Shown: positions 35,513-45,048, numbered from the stretch's first letter. The stretch: 64,000 bases of DNA from Actinomycetes bacterium (GCA_021831035.1 JAKBNL010000011.1:1-64000); one strand, 5' to 3'. Notes: generated from the sequence alone by a model not told the origin. Translations and numbers: made by a program.

Positions 35513-36909
35513 GCCTCGGGGTCGATCGGGGTGGGCACGGCGAGCGCGCGCTCGACCACCTCGGCCGCGTCCAGGCAGAGGTCCTCGCGCAGCAGGTCGC
35601 CCATCACCTGGACCCCGACGGGGGTCCCCTCGACGAGGCCGCACGGCGCGCACGCCGCCGGCAGGCCGAGCACGTTGGCCGGCACGGTGAAGCGCACCGC
35701 CTCCACGACCGCCAGGGCCGAGTCCTGGTCGACGACGTCGAAGCCGTGAGGGAAGGGTGGCCGGGTCCAGGTCGGCCCGACCACGAGGGGCCACTCGAGC
35801 AGGAACGCGCGCCACGCGCGCGCCACGGCGTAGCGGCGCTCGTCGGCCTCGGCGAGGGACGCGGCGCTCGGCGCCGGCAGCCCGAGCGTCGTGAGCTCCA
35901 AGAACCGGCGCGCGCCGTCGCCGAGCAGCGGCCAGGTCACGTCCCCGTAGACCGACAGCCCGTTCATCATGAGCTCGGTCCACGACCAGTAGGCGTCGAC
36001 CAGGCGCGGCGGTTCGCGCTCCTCGACCTGGTAGCCGGCGGCCTCGAGCGCCGCCCCGGCGCGCCGCAGCGCCGCCGCGACCCCCGGGTGGGTCGAGCCG
36101 CCGGCCGGCTCGGGCACGAGGGCGACCCGGCGCGCGGCCGGCGGGCCGTGCAGGGGCACGTCGAGCGACTGGGGGTCGCGACGGTGGCGACCCATGGTCA
36201 CCTCGAGACCCCGGCGCACGTCGGCCACCCGGCGCGCCAGCACCCCGTCGACGAGCATCCACTGCTCGAAGAACGGGATCTCCCCGGGGGCGCTGGCGTT
36301 GCCCCGGGCGATCCGGCCCCGACTGGGCTTGATCGAGGCGACCCCGCAGCAGAAGGCCGGACTGCGCAGCGAGCCCCCGATGTCACTGCCGACCCCGAGG
36401 GGCGACATCCCGGTCGCCAGCGCCGCACCCTCCCCGCCCGAGGAGCCGCCCACCGTGTAGCCGTGGCGCCACGGGTTGTGGGTCGCGCCGTGGAGCGAGG
36501 ACTCCGTGTTCATCCGCAGACCGAGGTCGGGCATGTTGGTGCGCGCGAGCATAACGGCACCGGTCGCCCGCAGCCGTTCGACGATCGGGGCGTCCTCAGT
36601 GGCCACCCGGTCGACCAGAGCCGCCGTGCCCTCGTCGCTGGCGTAGCCGGCCACGTCGACGCAGACCTTGGTCGTGAAGGGGACCCCGTGCAGGGGCCCG
36701 AGGGCCCCGCCGGCGACGGTCGCGTCGTCGGCCCGGCCCGCCTCGGCCAGCGCCGCCTCCGCGCGCACCTCGACGATCGCGTTCACCGTGGGGTTCACCG
36801 CCTCGATGCGCGCCAGGTGGGACTCGACGACCTCGCGCGAGGAGACCTCGCGCGCGCGGATGCGCTGAGCGAGCGCTGTCGCCGACTCCCGCCAGAGCTC
36901 GTGGCCCAC
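35509..36909 (-). CDS. Amidase (amidase-signature family)
   Basis: A 466-residue amidase-signature hydrolase. The catalytic Lys is in FTTKVCVDVAG and the two Ser lie in GGSSGGEGAALATG and GSDIGGSLRSPA, giving the Ser-Ser-Lys triad. PLHGVPF precedes the Lys as usual. It is not GatA: no GatB/C nearby. Probably a cytoplasmic amide hydrolase of unknown substrate. The start is GTG at 36909. Confidence 0.9.
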   Translation of the reverse strand: MGHELWRESATALAQRIRAREVSSREVVESHLARIEAVNPTVNAIVEVRAEAALAEAGRADDATVAGGALGPLHGVPFTTKVCVDVAGYASDEGTAALVDRVATEDAPIVERLRATGAVMLARTNMPDLGLRMNTESSLHGATHNPWRHGYTVGGSSGGEGAALATGMSPLGVGSDIGGSLRSPAFCCGVASIKPSRGRIARGNASAPGEIPFFEQWMLVDGVLARRVADVRRGLEVTMGRHRRDPQSLDVPLHGPPAARRVALVPEPAGGSTHPGVAAALRRAGAALEAAGYQVEEREPPRLVDAYWSWTELMMNGLSVYGDVTWPLLGDGARRFLELTTLGLPAPSAASLAEADERRYAVARAWRAFLLEWPLVVGPTWTRPPFPHGFDVVDQDSALAVVEAVRFTVPANVLGLPAACAPCGLVEGTPVGVQVMGDLLREDLCLDAAEVVERALAVPTPIDPEA

Positions 36910-37084
36910 GCGCCCTCCTCGCGGCCAGGATAACGGACCGGGTCCGGGCGACGCGGCGGAGCCGCCGGGGCCGCTCGGCGGGCGCCCCGACCCGGCGCGA
37001 CGCCCGCCCCGCGTCGCCGCGGGCGCGCCGGACCGGGCGGTCGTGTGCGAGGGTGCCGAGCAAATCACGCGGGGGTCGCCGCGT

Positions 37085-37117
37085 GTTCACAGTCGGATAA
37101 CCCGGGCTCCCTACGCT
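37085..37117 (+). promoter_or_regulatory. Probable PHO box and -10 of pstB
   Basis: Two adjoining 11-base units, GTTCACAGTCG and GATAACCCGGG, match the direct-repeat PHO box of actinobacteria (GTTCACC-type). CTCCC and the hexamer TACGCT (37112-37117) follow directly. The same layout (11-mer, CTCCC, hexamer) recurs before pstS. PhoP would bind over the -35 region and activate under phosphate starvation. Confidence 0.6.
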
Positions 37118-37147
37118 GAGGCCGTTCGCCCAACAGGAAGGCACGGC

Positions 37148-37984
37148 ATGGAAGAGCCAGGGCAGCCGACCGCCACCACCGAGAGCGTCAACGCGGTGCT
37201 CTCGGCGATCGACCCCGACCGCCGGCGTCCGCGCGACGTCCTGGCCGCCGAGCGCCTGACGCTGCGCTTCGGGTCGAAGACGATCCTGAGCGACGTCGAC
37301 GTGACCTTCCCGCGGGGCACGATCACGGCCCTCATCGGACCCACCGGCTCGGGCAAGTCGACGTTCCTGCGCACGCTCAACCGGATGAACGACAAGGTCT
37401 ACGGCTTTCGCCACGACGGCGACGTGCTGCTCGAGGGTGAGAGCATCTGGGCCCGCACCCAGGACCTGCTCACCATCCGCCGGCGCGTCGGCATGCTCTT
37501 CCAGCGTCCCAACCCCTTCCCCATGTCGATCAAGGACAACGTGGTCGCGGGCGTGCGCGCGCATCGCATCGCCCGGGGCAAGCAGCTCGACGTGGTCGCC
37601 GAGACCCGTCTGCGTGAGGTCGGCCTCTGGGACGCGGTGAAGGATCGTCTGAACGACTCGCCCTACCGGCTCTCCGGCGGCCAGCAGCAGCTCTTGTGCC
37701 TGGCCCGCGCGCTCGCCGTCGGCCCCGAGGTCCTCCTGCTCGACGAGCCGACCTCGGCCCTCGACCCCCTCTCGACCGAGGCGGTGGAGAACCTGATGCG
37801 CGCGATGATCCCCGCGCTCACCATCGTCGTGGTGACCCACAACCTGGGCCAGGCCCGGCGGGTCTCGGATAGCACGATGTTCTTCTACGACGGTCGACTC
37901 GTCGAGCACGGGCCGACCGAGGCGCTCTTCGCCTCGCCCCGCCAGCCCGACACGGAGCGCTACGTCAACGGCCTGATGGGCTGA
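37148..37984 (+). CDS. pstB: Phosphate ABC transporter ATP-binding protein
   Basis: A 278-residue ATPase. Walker A GPTGSGKST, Q loop FQRPNPFPMS (the PstB hallmark), signature LSGGQQQLLC, Walker B VLLLDEPTSALD and the switch His in VVVTHNL. It energises PstCA for phosphate import. Unusually it stands alone on the plus strand and converges on pstA instead of following it. The first 30 residues are an extra N-terminal stretch. Its own PHO box lies at 37085. Confidence 0.95.
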   Translation: MEEPGQPTATTESVNAVLSAIDPDRRRPRDVLAAERLTLRFGSKTILSDVDVTFPRGTITALIGPTGSGKSTFLRTLNRMNDKVYGFRHDGDVLLEGESIWARTQDLLTIRRRVGMLFQRPNPFPMSIKDNVVAGVRAHRIARGKQLDVVAETRLREVGLWDAVKDRLNDSPYRLSGGQQQLLCLARALAVGPEVLLLDEPTSALDPLSTEAVENLMRAMIPALTIVVVTHNLGQARRVSDSTMFFYDGRLVEHGPTEALFASPRQPDTERYVNGLMG

Positions 37985-38005
37985 GGCTCCGGGGCCGGGC
38001 GACCG

Positions 38006-38019
38006 GGGCCGATCGGCCC
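38006..38019. terminator. Perfect GC palindrome between converging pstB and pstA
   Basis: GGGCCGATCGGCCC is its own reverse complement and sits in the 49-base gap between the two converging stops. It could act in both directions as a weak terminator, but no T tract follows on either strand. Confidence 0.3.
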
Positions 38020-38033
38020 GTGAGCCGGATGGC

Positions 38034-38924
38034 CTAGCGCCGGCCCTCGGCGTGGCGCTGAGTGCGGTTCACGAGCACGCGCGAGACCACCAGCAGCGCC
38101 AGCACCAGGACGACCAGGATGAGGGCCGCGTCGAAGGACAGGTACTGGGTCGACTTGATCGGCTGGTTGTAGTCGGTCCACACGTAGTACGTCAGGTAGG
38201 CGATCGGCTGGTGGATCAGCGACGCCGAGGGCAGGGTGTTGGTGATGCCGGCGGTGTAGAGGAGCGGGGCGGTCTCGCCCACCGCGATCGCCAGGGCGAT
38301 GAGCAGCCCGGTGACGATCCCGGGCAGGGCGCTCTTGATGACGACCTTGCGCAGCGCGTAGCCGGTCGACATCCCCAGGGCGTCGGCGCCCTCGCGGTAG
38401 CTGGTGGGGACCTGGCGCAGGGCCGACTCGGTGGACTTGGCGATGTAGGGCGTGACCATCAGCGAGAGGACGATGAGGGCCGGCAACAGCGAGAAGCCCC
38501 AGTGGAGCCCCACGCAGAGCGCGACGTAGCCGACGTAGCCGAGCACGATCGACGGGAAGCCCGAGAGGACCTCGGTCGCGGTACGCAACGCCGCGCCCCC
38601 GGCCCGGCCGCTGCGCCGCGGTCGAGCCAGCTCCGCGAAGTGGATCCCCGAGAGCACCCCGACGGTGCCGGCGATGACGAGGACGCCCACCATGATGACG
38701 AGCGTGCCGAGGACGGCGTTCTCGAGGCCGCCACCGGTGCCGAGCGGCACCGTGGTGAGCACGTCCCAGCGCCAGTGGGGCACGGCCCGCACCACCACGT
38801 CGGCGATGAGCCAGATCGACGGTCCGATGACAAAGAGCAGGGCGACCGCCGAGAGGGTGCGGAACGCGACCTCGCGGACCCGTCGTCCCCGCGTCGGGGG
38901 GTAGGCGCCGGTGACGTGGGCCAC
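38034..38924 (-). CDS. pstA: Phosphate ABC transporter permease
   Basis: A 296-residue permease with six helices. The EAA loop SYREGADALGMSTGYALRKV and GETAPLLYTAG identify PstA. Together with PstC it forms the membrane channel. The start is GTG at 38924, 2 bases after the pstC stop; the long open frame extending to 39899 is a shadow of pstC. Confidence 0.93.
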   Translation of the reverse strand: MAHVTGAYPPTRGRRVREVAFRTLSAVALLFVIGPSIWLIADVVVRAVPHWRWDVLTTVPLGTGGGLENAVLGTLVIMVGVLVIAGTVGVLSGIHFAELARPRRSGRAGGAALRTATEVLSGFPSIVLGYVGYVALCVGLHWGFSLLPALIVLSLMVTPYIAKSTESALRQVPTSYREGADALGMSTGYALRKVVIKSALPGIVTGLLIALAIAVGETAPLLYTAGITNTLPSASLIHQPIAYLTYYVWTDYNQPIKSTQYLSFDAALILVVLVLALLVVSRVLVNRTQRHAEGRR

Positions 38925-38926
38925 GC

Positions 38927-40015
38927 TCAGCCCCGACCGACGGGCGCCACGTGGCGCGAGGAGTTGTTCACGATGACCCGGGCCGCCACGTTCACGATCA
39001 CCGAGATGACCGCGAGGACGAGCCCGGCCTCGGCGAGCGTCGCGATCGCGAAGCCCGTCCCGTCGGTGGCCGCCGAGTCGAGCTGGCTGACGATGGTCGC
39101 CGCGACCGTCGACATCGTCCCGAAGATGTTCGGCGAGATCGTCCCGAGCACCGACCCCGAGATCATGGCGACGGCGATCGTCTCGCCGAGCGCCCGACCG
39201 AGACCCAGCACCGTCGCGCCGATGATGCCCGAGCGCACCCACGGGATGGTGACCCGCCGGGCGACCTCGGCCTCGGTCATCCCGAGGGCCTCGGCCCCCT
39301 CCTTGGGCAGCGGGGGGACCTGGAGGAACAGGTCGCGCGTGGTCGAGGCGATGATCGGCACGATCATCAGGCCCAGCACGAGACCGGAGGTCAGGAGGCC
39401 CTCGCCGTAGCCCGTGGGGCCGCGGAAGTAGCGCAGCACCGGGACGTTCGGCACGTGATTCGCGATGAGGGGGTAGACGTGGGCGGCGAGGAACGGGCCG
39501 AGGGTCAGCACGCCCCACAGTCCGATGATCACGCTGGGGATGCCGGCCAGCACCTCGACGAAGAACCCGAGGGGCTTGGCGAGCCACGGCGGGAGCCGCT
39601 CGGTGAGGGCGAAGGCCGTGCCGATCGAGATCGGCAGCGCGACGATGAGGGCGATGACCGAGGTCTGGAGCGTCCCGGCGATCAGGGGCCACGCCCCGTA
39701 GCTCGCCCCGGCGGGGTGGGCGACGCCGTTGGTGACGACCGGGTTCGCGTAGGTGCTCCCGGGGATCCAGCTCGAGCGCGTCAAGAAGCCGGGGCCGTTG
39801 ACCTTGATGGCCGGCCAGGCCTTCACGGCGAGCACGGCCAGAACGAAGGCGAGACCGGCGAGCGGGACGACCGAGGCCACCCTGGCGCTCCAGCGCCACA
39901 GACCCTCCTCGGTCCCGCGCGCGAACAGCCCCGCCCGCCGAGCCACGGGAGCTCGGCGGGCGGGGGCCGCAGCGGCGGACGGCGAGGCGGTCTCGTCACC
40001 CATCGCCGGCGCCAC
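38927..40015 (-). CDS. pstC: Phosphate ABC transporter permease
   Basis: A 362-residue permease. Six helices, the periplasmic loop between helices 1 and 2, the EAA loop [20 protein letters not shown] and [17 protein letters not shown] are typical of PstC. The first 45 residues are Ala/Arg-rich and cytoplasmic. An in-frame ATG at 40003 is an alternative to the GTG at 40015. The gene abuts the pstS stop. Confidence 0.93.
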   Translation of the reverse strand: MAPAMGDETASPSAAAAPARRAPVARRAGLFARGTEEGLWRWSARVASVVPLAGLAFVLAVLAVKAWPAIKVNGPGFLTRSSWIPGSTYANPVVTNGVAHPAGASYGAWPLIAGTLQTSVIALIVALPISIGTAFALTERLPPWLAKPLGFFVEVLAGIPSVIIGLWGVLTLGPFLAAHVYPLIANHVPNVPVLRYFRGPTGYGEGLLTSGLVLGLMIVPIIASTTRDLFLQVPPLPKEGAEALGMTEAEVARRVTIPWVRSGIIGATVLGLGRALGETIAVAMISGSVLGTISPNIFGTMSTVAATIVSQLDSAATDGTGFAIATLAEAGLVLAVISVIVNVAARVIVNNSSRHVAPVGRG

Positions 40016-41221
40016 CTACTGGATCTGCTTGATCTGCTTGTAGGACTGGACGATCACCTTGGTCGGCAGGGTGACGAAGTTGACCTGACCCAGGTACTGC
40101 TGGCTCTGGCCGTAGGACGGGTCGATGCACCACTCGAGCAGCGAGCGCACCGCCTGGGCGACCGAGGACGACGACTGCTGCTTGTTCACGATGGCGTACT
40201 CGTAGTTGATGATCGGGTAGCCACCCTTGATCTTGCCGTCGATCATCGAGATCGTCCCGTTGGCCGGGGTCTGGGCCTGGAAGCCCGCCGCCTCGGCCGC
40301 GGCCGAGGCGACCGTCGGCAGGACGTACTGGCCGAGCCCGTTCTGCAGCGCCGCGTACGTCTGGCCGTCGCCGAGCACCGAAGAGAGGTAGCTGATGCCG
40401 ACGTAGGCGATGCAGCCCACGGTCTTCGCGCAGGCCGAGACCATCCCGCCGTTGCCGTTCTCGCCGAGCGCGTTGGGGATCGCCGGCCACGACACCGTCG
40501 TGCCGTAGCTGTACTTCGACGCCCAGGCGGGGTCGGTGTCCGAGAGGTAGGTGGTGAAGATGAAGGTGTCACCCGAGCCGTCCGAGCGGTGCAGCGCCAC
40601 GATGGGCGTCGCGGGCAGGGTGATCTTCGGGTTGAGCGCCGTGATGGCCGGGTCGTTCCACTTGGTGATCTGGCCGGTGTAGATCCCCGCGAGCACCGTC
40701 CCGTTCAGGTTGAGGTGGGCGGTGACCCCGGGGATGTTGTACTCGATCATCTGGTACGAGATCCCCACCGGGATGTTGAGCAGGTTCGGCGTCGCGCTGC
40801 GCTGGGTCGAGGAGAGGTAGGCGTCGGACGAGCCGATGTTCACCGTGCCGCTGGCGGCGTCGGCGATGCCCGTACCCGAGCCGGTACCGCCCGTGGTGAG
40901 GCTCACCTGGGGGAACTCGGCCTGGTAGGCCGGCGCCCAGATGTTCCACAGCGGGTAGAGCAGGGTCGAGCCGGTCTCGGTGAGGTTCGCCGACGCGGGG
41001 TTCTCGACCTTGACCGAGGCGATCGGGTTGGGCGTCGGCTTCTTCCTCGTCCATCCCTTGGCGCAGGCGCCCCGGAACCGGTGGGTGTGCACGACGTTGT
41101 TCTCGAGCCTGAAGCACGTGACGATCTTCTTCGGCGCGGCACTCGCGGGGAGCGACGCGGTCGACAGAAGACCGCCCACGGCGAGGGCACCCGCCGTCAG
41201 TGATCTCAGTAGGGTCTTCAT
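40016..41221 (-). CDS. pstS: Phosphate-binding protein
   Basis: A 401-residue exported binding protein. The signal peptide is MKTLLRSLTAGALAVGGLLS with likely cleavage after ASA; there is no lipobox Cys, so it is not an obvious lipoprotein. A segment of about 50 residues with two Cys (TCFRLEN and GACAKGW) precedes the PstS fold proper, which begins at ETGSTLLYPL. The ligand motifs GGTGSGTGIADAASG and HRSDGSGDT are intact. The ATG at 41221 is chosen for its GGAGGA site; the longer frame to 41254 lacks one and would include the leader. Confidence 0.93.
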   Translation of the reverse strand: MKTLLRSLTAGALAVGGLLSTASLPASAAPKKIVTCFRLENNVVHTHRFRGACAKGWTRKKPTPNPIASVKVENPASANLTETGSTLLYPLWNIWAPAYQAEFPQVSLTTGGTGSGTGIADAASGTVNIGSSDAYLSSTQRSATPNLLNIPVGISYQMIEYNIPGVTAHLNLNGTVLAGIYTGQITKWNDPAITALNPKITLPATPIVALHRSDGSGDTFIFTTYLSDTDPAWASKYSYGTTVSWPAIPNALGENGNGGMVSACAKTVGCIAYVGISYLSSVLGDGQTYAALQNGLGQYVLPTVASAAAEAAGFQAQTPANGTISMIDGKIKGGYPIINYEYAIVNKQQSSSSVAQAVRSLLEWCIDPSYGQSQQYLGQVNFVTLPTKVIVQSYKQIKQIQ

Positions 41222-41293
41222 CCTGAGCTTTCCTCCTATAAGTCCGTTGCTCATTGACGCGACGTTTCGACTCTCGAACGCTTTGCCGCGGGC

Positions 41294-41348
41294 AACTTAG
41301 GGAGTGGAGGTAAACGCCTCGTGAAGCCCGAGGACGGACCAGGTGAAA
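41294..41348 (-). promoter_or_regulatory. Probable PHO-box array and -10 of pstSCA
   Basis: On the minus strand, 11-base units in exact phase read TTTCACCTGGT, CCGTCCTCGGG (poor), CTTCACGAGGC and GTTTACCTCCA. CTCCC and the hexamer TAAGTT (41294-41299) follow. Three of four units fit the PHO-box consensus, and the CTCCC-hexamer spacing is identical to the pstB promoter. The pstS ATG is about 73 bases downstream. Confidence 0.6.
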
Positions 41349-41371
41349 AGTTCAGGAAGTCGGCGCGTCGC

Positions 41372-41524
41372 CTAGTCGCAACAGGAGTCGCGCCAGCCGC
41401 ACGCGCCGCAGCGGTAGTGGGCGTGCTCGGGGGCGAGCGCGCCGCCGCAGTGCGGGCACTCGGCGAAGACCCCGAAGCGGGTGGCGCAGGCCGCGGAGGC
41501 CGGCGGGCGATCCTCGACGCTCAC
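41372..41524 (-). CDS. Small zinc-ribbon protein (50 residues)
   Basis: A short Cys-rich protein: ECPHCGG and RCGACGW form a four-Cys zinc ribbon, with two further Cys at the very end. The GTG at 41524 overlaps the thymidine kinase stop by 4 bases (GTGA), which supports real translation. It is too short for routine gene finding; no function is recognised. It lies just upstream of the pstS PHO boxes on the same strand. Confidence 0.6.
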   Translation of the reverse strand: MSVEDRPPASAACATRFGVFAECPHCGGALAPEHAHYRCGACGWRDSCCD

Positions 41525-42156
41525 CGGGGCAGTGTGCCAGGTCGGCGCGGCCCGGCCGCGGATGCCCGGCTCGGGCCGAGCTCGCCGCGCCGGTAGTGGG
41601 TCCGGCACAGCACCTGGTAGTGCACGGCCCCGGTCGCGACGTCGCCGGTGACGAACTGCGATCCCTCGCGCGCGACGACCCCGTCGACGACCCGGGCGTT
41701 GCAGCGCCCCTTCTGGCCGCACCAGCACGTCGAGGTGAGCGGGAGCTCGTGAGCCCAGTCGGCGATCGCGATGAGCCGAGCCGAGGCGGGGAAGACGTTG
41801 AGCAGGAAGTCGGCCGCGAGCCCGAAGGCGTGCACGTCGACGCCGTGCTCGTCCACCAAGACGGCGAGCTCGTCCACCTGGGCGACCGAGGCGAACTGGG
41901 CCTCGTCGATCACGAGCACCGCGACGCCCCGGCCGAGCAGGTCGGCGATGGGCGCCTCGAGGCTGGCGCCGGGCGCGACGGCCTCGGCCGCCGCCTCGAT
42001 GCCGATGCGGCTGGTGACCATGCCCTCGGCGCTGCGGTCGCCGAAGGTCCACAGCGCCACGTCGTCGCGCCCCTGGCGCAACTGCCAGCACAGCTGCAGC
42101 GCCAGGGTCGACTTGCCGGCGGCCATCGTGCCGTAGGTGAAGGTGAGTTCGGCCAT
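41521..42156 (-). CDS. tdk: Thymidine kinase
   Basis: A 211-residue type II thymidine kinase for dTMP salvage. P-loop [13 protein letters not shown], Walker-B-like VIDEAQF, the zinc-binding Cys pairs CWCGQKGRC and CRTHY, and the lasso segment between them are visible. The ATG at 42156 is preceded by GCGAGGAC. Divergent from the proline iminopeptidase gene; the longer upstream frame is antisense to that gene. Confidence 0.93.
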   Translation of the reverse strand: MAELTFTYGTMAAGKSTLALQLCWQLRQGRDDVALWTFGDRSAEGMVTSRIGIEAAAEAVAPGASLEAPIADLLGRGVAVLVIDEAQFASVAQVDELAVLVDEHGVDVHAFGLAADFLLNVFPASARLIAIADWAHELPLTSTCWCGQKGRCNARVVDGVVAREGSQFVTGDVATGAVHYQVLCRTHYRRGELGPSRASAAGPRRPGTLPR

Positions 42157-42243
42157 AGTCCTCGCCGAGAACGTTACCCAGGCCCCGCGGGCGTGACGGG
42201 CCCGGCGCCGCCCACCTCGAGCGGGGCGTCGGGGGCCGCTTCC

Positions 42244-42249
42244 TATACT
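42244..42249 (+). promoter_or_regulatory. -10 element TATACT of a leaderless promoter
   Basis: TATACT is the best -10 hexamer in the window and ends 6 bases before the ATG at 42256, so transcription should begin at or next to the start codon. There is no Shine-Dalgarno site. Confidence 0.6.
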
Positions 42250-42255
42250 TCGCCC

Positions 42256-43158
42256 ATGACCGCCCAGCCCACGACCACCGGGACGCTCGACTTCCGCGAC
42301 GGGTCGACCTGGTACCAGGTGACCGGCGACCTCCCCGGCGCGCGGACCCCGCTCGTCACCCTGCACGGCGGACCGGGCGCGAGCCACGACTACATCCTCA
42401 GCCTCACCGACCTCGCCACGGGGGGCCGGGCCGTCGTCCACTACGACCAGCTCGGCTGCGGTCGGTCCACCCACCTGCCCGACCGGGGCGCCGACTTCTG
42501 GACCGTCGAGCTCTTCCTCGACGAGCTCGACAACCTCCTCGATCGACTCGGTCTCGCCGCGGGCTACCACCTCCTCGGCCAGTCCTGGGGCGGGATGCTC
42601 GCGGCCGAGCACGCGGTGCGCCGACCGCCCGGACTGCGCTCGCTCGTCATCTCCAACTCGCCGGCGTCGATGGCGCTGTGGAGCGAGGCCGCCGACGGCC
42701 TGCGCGCCCAGCTACCCGAGGAGGTCCGTGAGGCCCTCGAGCGCCACGAGGCCGCCGGGACCTACGACGACCCCGAGTACCTGGCCGCGACGGAGGCCTA
42801 CTACGACCGCCACGTCTGCCGGGTCCGCCCCTACCCCCCCGAGGTGCAGCACTCCTTCGACCAGATCGGCCAGGACCCCACCGTGTACCACACGATGAAC
42901 GGCCCGAACGAGTTCCACTGCCTCGGCTCCCTGCGCGACTGGTCGATCGTGGAGCGGGCCGCGCTCATCGACGTGCCGACCCTGCTCGTCTCGGGCCGTC
43001 ACGACGAGGCCACCCCCCTCGTCGTCCAGCCCTACTTCGACGCCATCCCCGACGTGCGCTGGGAGGTGTTCGACGAGTCGAGCCACATGCCCTTCGTCGA
43101 GGAGCGGGCGCGCTACATGGAGGTCGTCGGCGCGTTCCTCGCCGAACACGACCGCTAG
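42256..43158 (+). CDS. Proline iminopeptidase-family alpha/beta hydrolase
   Basis: A 300-residue S33 peptidase. [19 protein letters not shown], the nucleophile elbow GQSWGG, the late Asp in SGRHDEATP and the His in DESSHMPF form the expected site. It removes N-terminal proline or acts on short peptide amides. Leaderless promoter directly upstream. Its stop abuts the convergent sugar kinase stop. Confidence 0.9.
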   Translation: MTAQPTTTGTLDFRDGSTWYQVTGDLPGARTPLVTLHGGPGASHDYILSLTDLATGGRAVVHYDQLGCGRSTHLPDRGADFWTVELFLDELDNLLDRLGLAAGYHLLGQSWGGMLAAEHAVRRPPGLRSLVISNSPASMALWSEAADGLRAQLPEEVREALERHEAAGTYDDPEYLAATEAYYDRHVCRVRPYPPEVQHSFDQIGQDPTVYHTMNGPNEFHCLGSLRDWSIVERAALIDVPTLLVSGRHDEATPLVVQPYFDAIPDVRWEVFDESSHMPFVEERARYMEVVGAFLAEHDR

Positions 43159-44082
43159 CTACACCCCGAGGAGTTCCTCGACCTCGGCCCTCGTGGGGCC
43201 GGTCGCCGGGCCGCGCCGGGTGACGGCCAACCCCGCCGCGGCGTTCGCCCACCGGGCGGCGACGGCGGGCGGGGACCCGGCGAGCAGTTCGGCCAGGAAG
43301 ACCCCGTTGTGGACGTCACCGGCGCCGTTGGTGTCGAGGGCCTCGACGGCGACGCCCTCGACGGGGACGGCGCCCCCGGGACGCAGGGCGACGACGCAGC
43401 CCCGGGGGCCGTCGCGCACCACGATCGCGAGCCCCGGTCGGGCGAGCGACGACGCGGCCACCGTGGGGTCGGCCTCGCCCGAGAGCGCCCGCGCCTCGCT
43501 CGCGTTGCACAAGAGCCAGTCGGCGCGCGCGAGCGCGGCCTCGAGGTGGGCCGCGGGTACGTCGGAGATGCGCGTCGCCGGGTCGAACGCCACCCGGACC
43601 CCCTCGTCGAGCCCCGTGAGCCAGTCGAGGTAGACCTCGGCCTCGGCGGGGTACATGACGTTGTAGCCCGACACGAGCACCACGTCACCCGCTCCGGCGC
43701 CCAGGGCGTCGAGGTCGCGGCGGCGCACGCGGCCCTCGGCGCCCGCGGCGGTGACGAAGGTCCGCTCGGCGTCGGCCTCGACCATGACGACGCAGATCCC
43801 GGTATCGAGGGTGCGGTAGCGCTCCAGCGGTGCCTCGATCCCCTCGCGCGCGAGGTCGGCGGCCGCCAGATCGGCGAAGGGACCGGTGCCGAGCAGGCCG
43901 GCGTAGACGACGCGCTGGCCGAAGCGCGCGGCGGCCGACATCGCGTTGAACCCCCCGCCGGTGGTGACCAGCTGGTCGGTGGCGCGCACGTCCCCCGCCC
44001 GCTCGGGGATCCTCGAGACCGCGAGCACGACGTCGACCAGCACGGTGTCGCAACACAGCAGCCGAGGCCCGGACGTCGGCAT
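43159..44082 (-). CDS. PfkB-family carbohydrate kinase
   Basis: A 307-residue ribokinase-like enzyme. TTGGGFNAMSAAARFG is the substrate-binding GG motif and DTNGAGDVHNGVFLAELL the ATP/anion-hole motif with the catalytic Asp. The sugar specificity is not evident. A GTG at 44091 is in frame but sits inside the TAGGGT hexamer (44090-44095); the ATG at 44082 lies 7 bases beyond it and is preferred. Confidence 0.88.
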   Translation of the reverse strand: MPTSGPRLLCCDTVLVDVVLAVSRIPERAGDVRATDQLVTTGGGFNAMSAAARFGQRVVYAGLLGTGPFADLAAADLAREGIEAPLERYRTLDTGICVVMVEADAERTFVTAAGAEGRVRRRDLDALGAGAGDVVLVSGYNVMYPAEAEVYLDWLTGLDEGVRVAFDPATRISDVPAAHLEAALARADWLLCNASEARALSGEADPTVAASSLARPGLAIVVRDGPRGCVVALRPGGAVPVEGVAVEALDTNGAGDVHNGVFLAELLAGSPPAVAARWANAAAGLAVTRRGPATGPTRAEVEELLGV

Positions 44083-44125
44083 CGGACCCACCCTACCGAG
44101 GTCGACCGCGCCGGTCCGGTCGCGA

Positions 44126-44476
44126 CTAGGCGTGTCGGGTCACGAGGGGCCAGAGGAGTCGTGGACCGAGCATGAGGAGTCCGTTGAAGGCGAGCGCGAC
44201 CGCGATGAAGGCCACGGCCGTCCCCTGGCCCACGAGCGCCCGCAGGGCCATCCCGACCGCGACCATCGTCACGAGGACCAGGGCGCCGTCCCCGACGCGC
44301 GCCCCGGTGCGTCCGCGCACGGCGACCACGAGCCACCCCGCGCCCAGCCCGAGGACGAACGGCCAGGCCGTGGACACGATGCCGGCCGCCGTCTCGCCGT
44401 GGTGGTGCGAGGCCCGCCCGATCACCACGAAGGCGACGACGACCACGAGGTCGAGGAGCCACCACCACCGCCGCAC
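44126..44476 (-). CDS. DUF3054 membrane protein
   Basis: A 116-residue protein with four helices. DLVVVVAFVVIGRASHHHGE, IVSTAWPFVLGLGAGWLVV and VGMALRALVGQGTAVAFIAV are the DUF3054 hallmarks. Function unknown; common in actinobacteria. TAGCCT (44484-44489) lies 7 bases before the GTG. Confidence 0.85.
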   Translation of the reverse strand: MRRWWWLLDLVVVVAFVVIGRASHHHGETAAGIVSTAWPFVLGLGAGWLVVAVRGRTGARVGDGALVLVTMVAVGMALRALVGQGTAVAFIAVALAFNGLLMLGPRLLWPLVTRHA

Positions 44477-44535
44477 CCCGCAAAGGCTAGCCAGGCGACC
44501 GGACCGGGCCCGGGCCCGGACCTAGACTCGCCGGG
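44477..44535. promoter_or_regulatory. Divergent leaderless promoters of DUF3054 and PAP2 genes
   Basis: Minus strand TAGCCT (44484-44489) and plus strand TAGACT (44523-44528) each stand 7 bases from their GTG. The 33 bases between them are GC-only stretches without another motif. Confidence 0.55.
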
Positions 44536-45015
44536 GTGCACACGGTCATCCGCCTCGTGGGAGAGTACTTCTTCGTCATCAGCGTGGTGCTCGTGGCGTT
44601 GTACTGGCTGCGCTGCTCGCGATCGACCAAGGTCACCCTGGGGGCGACCCTCGTGGTGGGCGGGGTCGTCGGGCTCATCTTGATGCTCATCGGCGGCAAG
44701 GTCTTCTACGACACGCGGCCCTTCGTGCGCGAGCACATCACCCCGATCATCCCCCACGCCGCCGACAACGGCTTCCCCTCGGATCACGCGCTGCTCACCT
44801 TCTTCCTGGCCTTCGCGCTGTGGGCCTGGTCGCGACGGCTCGCGATCGTCCTGTTCATCAACGCCCTGCTCGTGAGTTGGGCGAGGGTCGCGGCGCATAT
44901 CCACTCGCCGCTCGACATCGCCGGGGGACTCGTGTTCGGACTCGTCGGCGCCCTCGTCGGCTACTACACGGTCCGCGCCGTGATGGCCAAGCGCAACGCC
45001 CGCGCCTACGGCTGA
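44536..45015 (+). CDS. PAP2-family undecaprenyl-pyrophosphate/lipid phosphatase
   Basis: A 159-residue membrane phosphatase. The three PAP2 motifs are complete: KVFYDTRPF (K-x6-RP), PSDHA and SWARVAAHIHSPLDIAGG (R-x5-H-x3-D). Five helices. BcrC-like enzymes recycle undecaprenyl pyrophosphate at the outer face, so a wall-related role is likely. GTG start with a leaderless promoter. Confidence 0.88.
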   Translation: MHTVIRLVGEYFFVISVVLVALYWLRCSRSTKVTLGATLVVGGVVGLILMLIGGKVFYDTRPFVREHITPIIPHAADNGFPSDHALLTFFLAFALWAWSRRLAIVLFINALLVSWARVAAHIHSPLDIAGGLVFGLVGALVGYYTVRAVMAKRNARAYG

Positions 45016-45048
45016 CCCCGCACCCTCTAGGGGACCTCGGGAGGGGCC

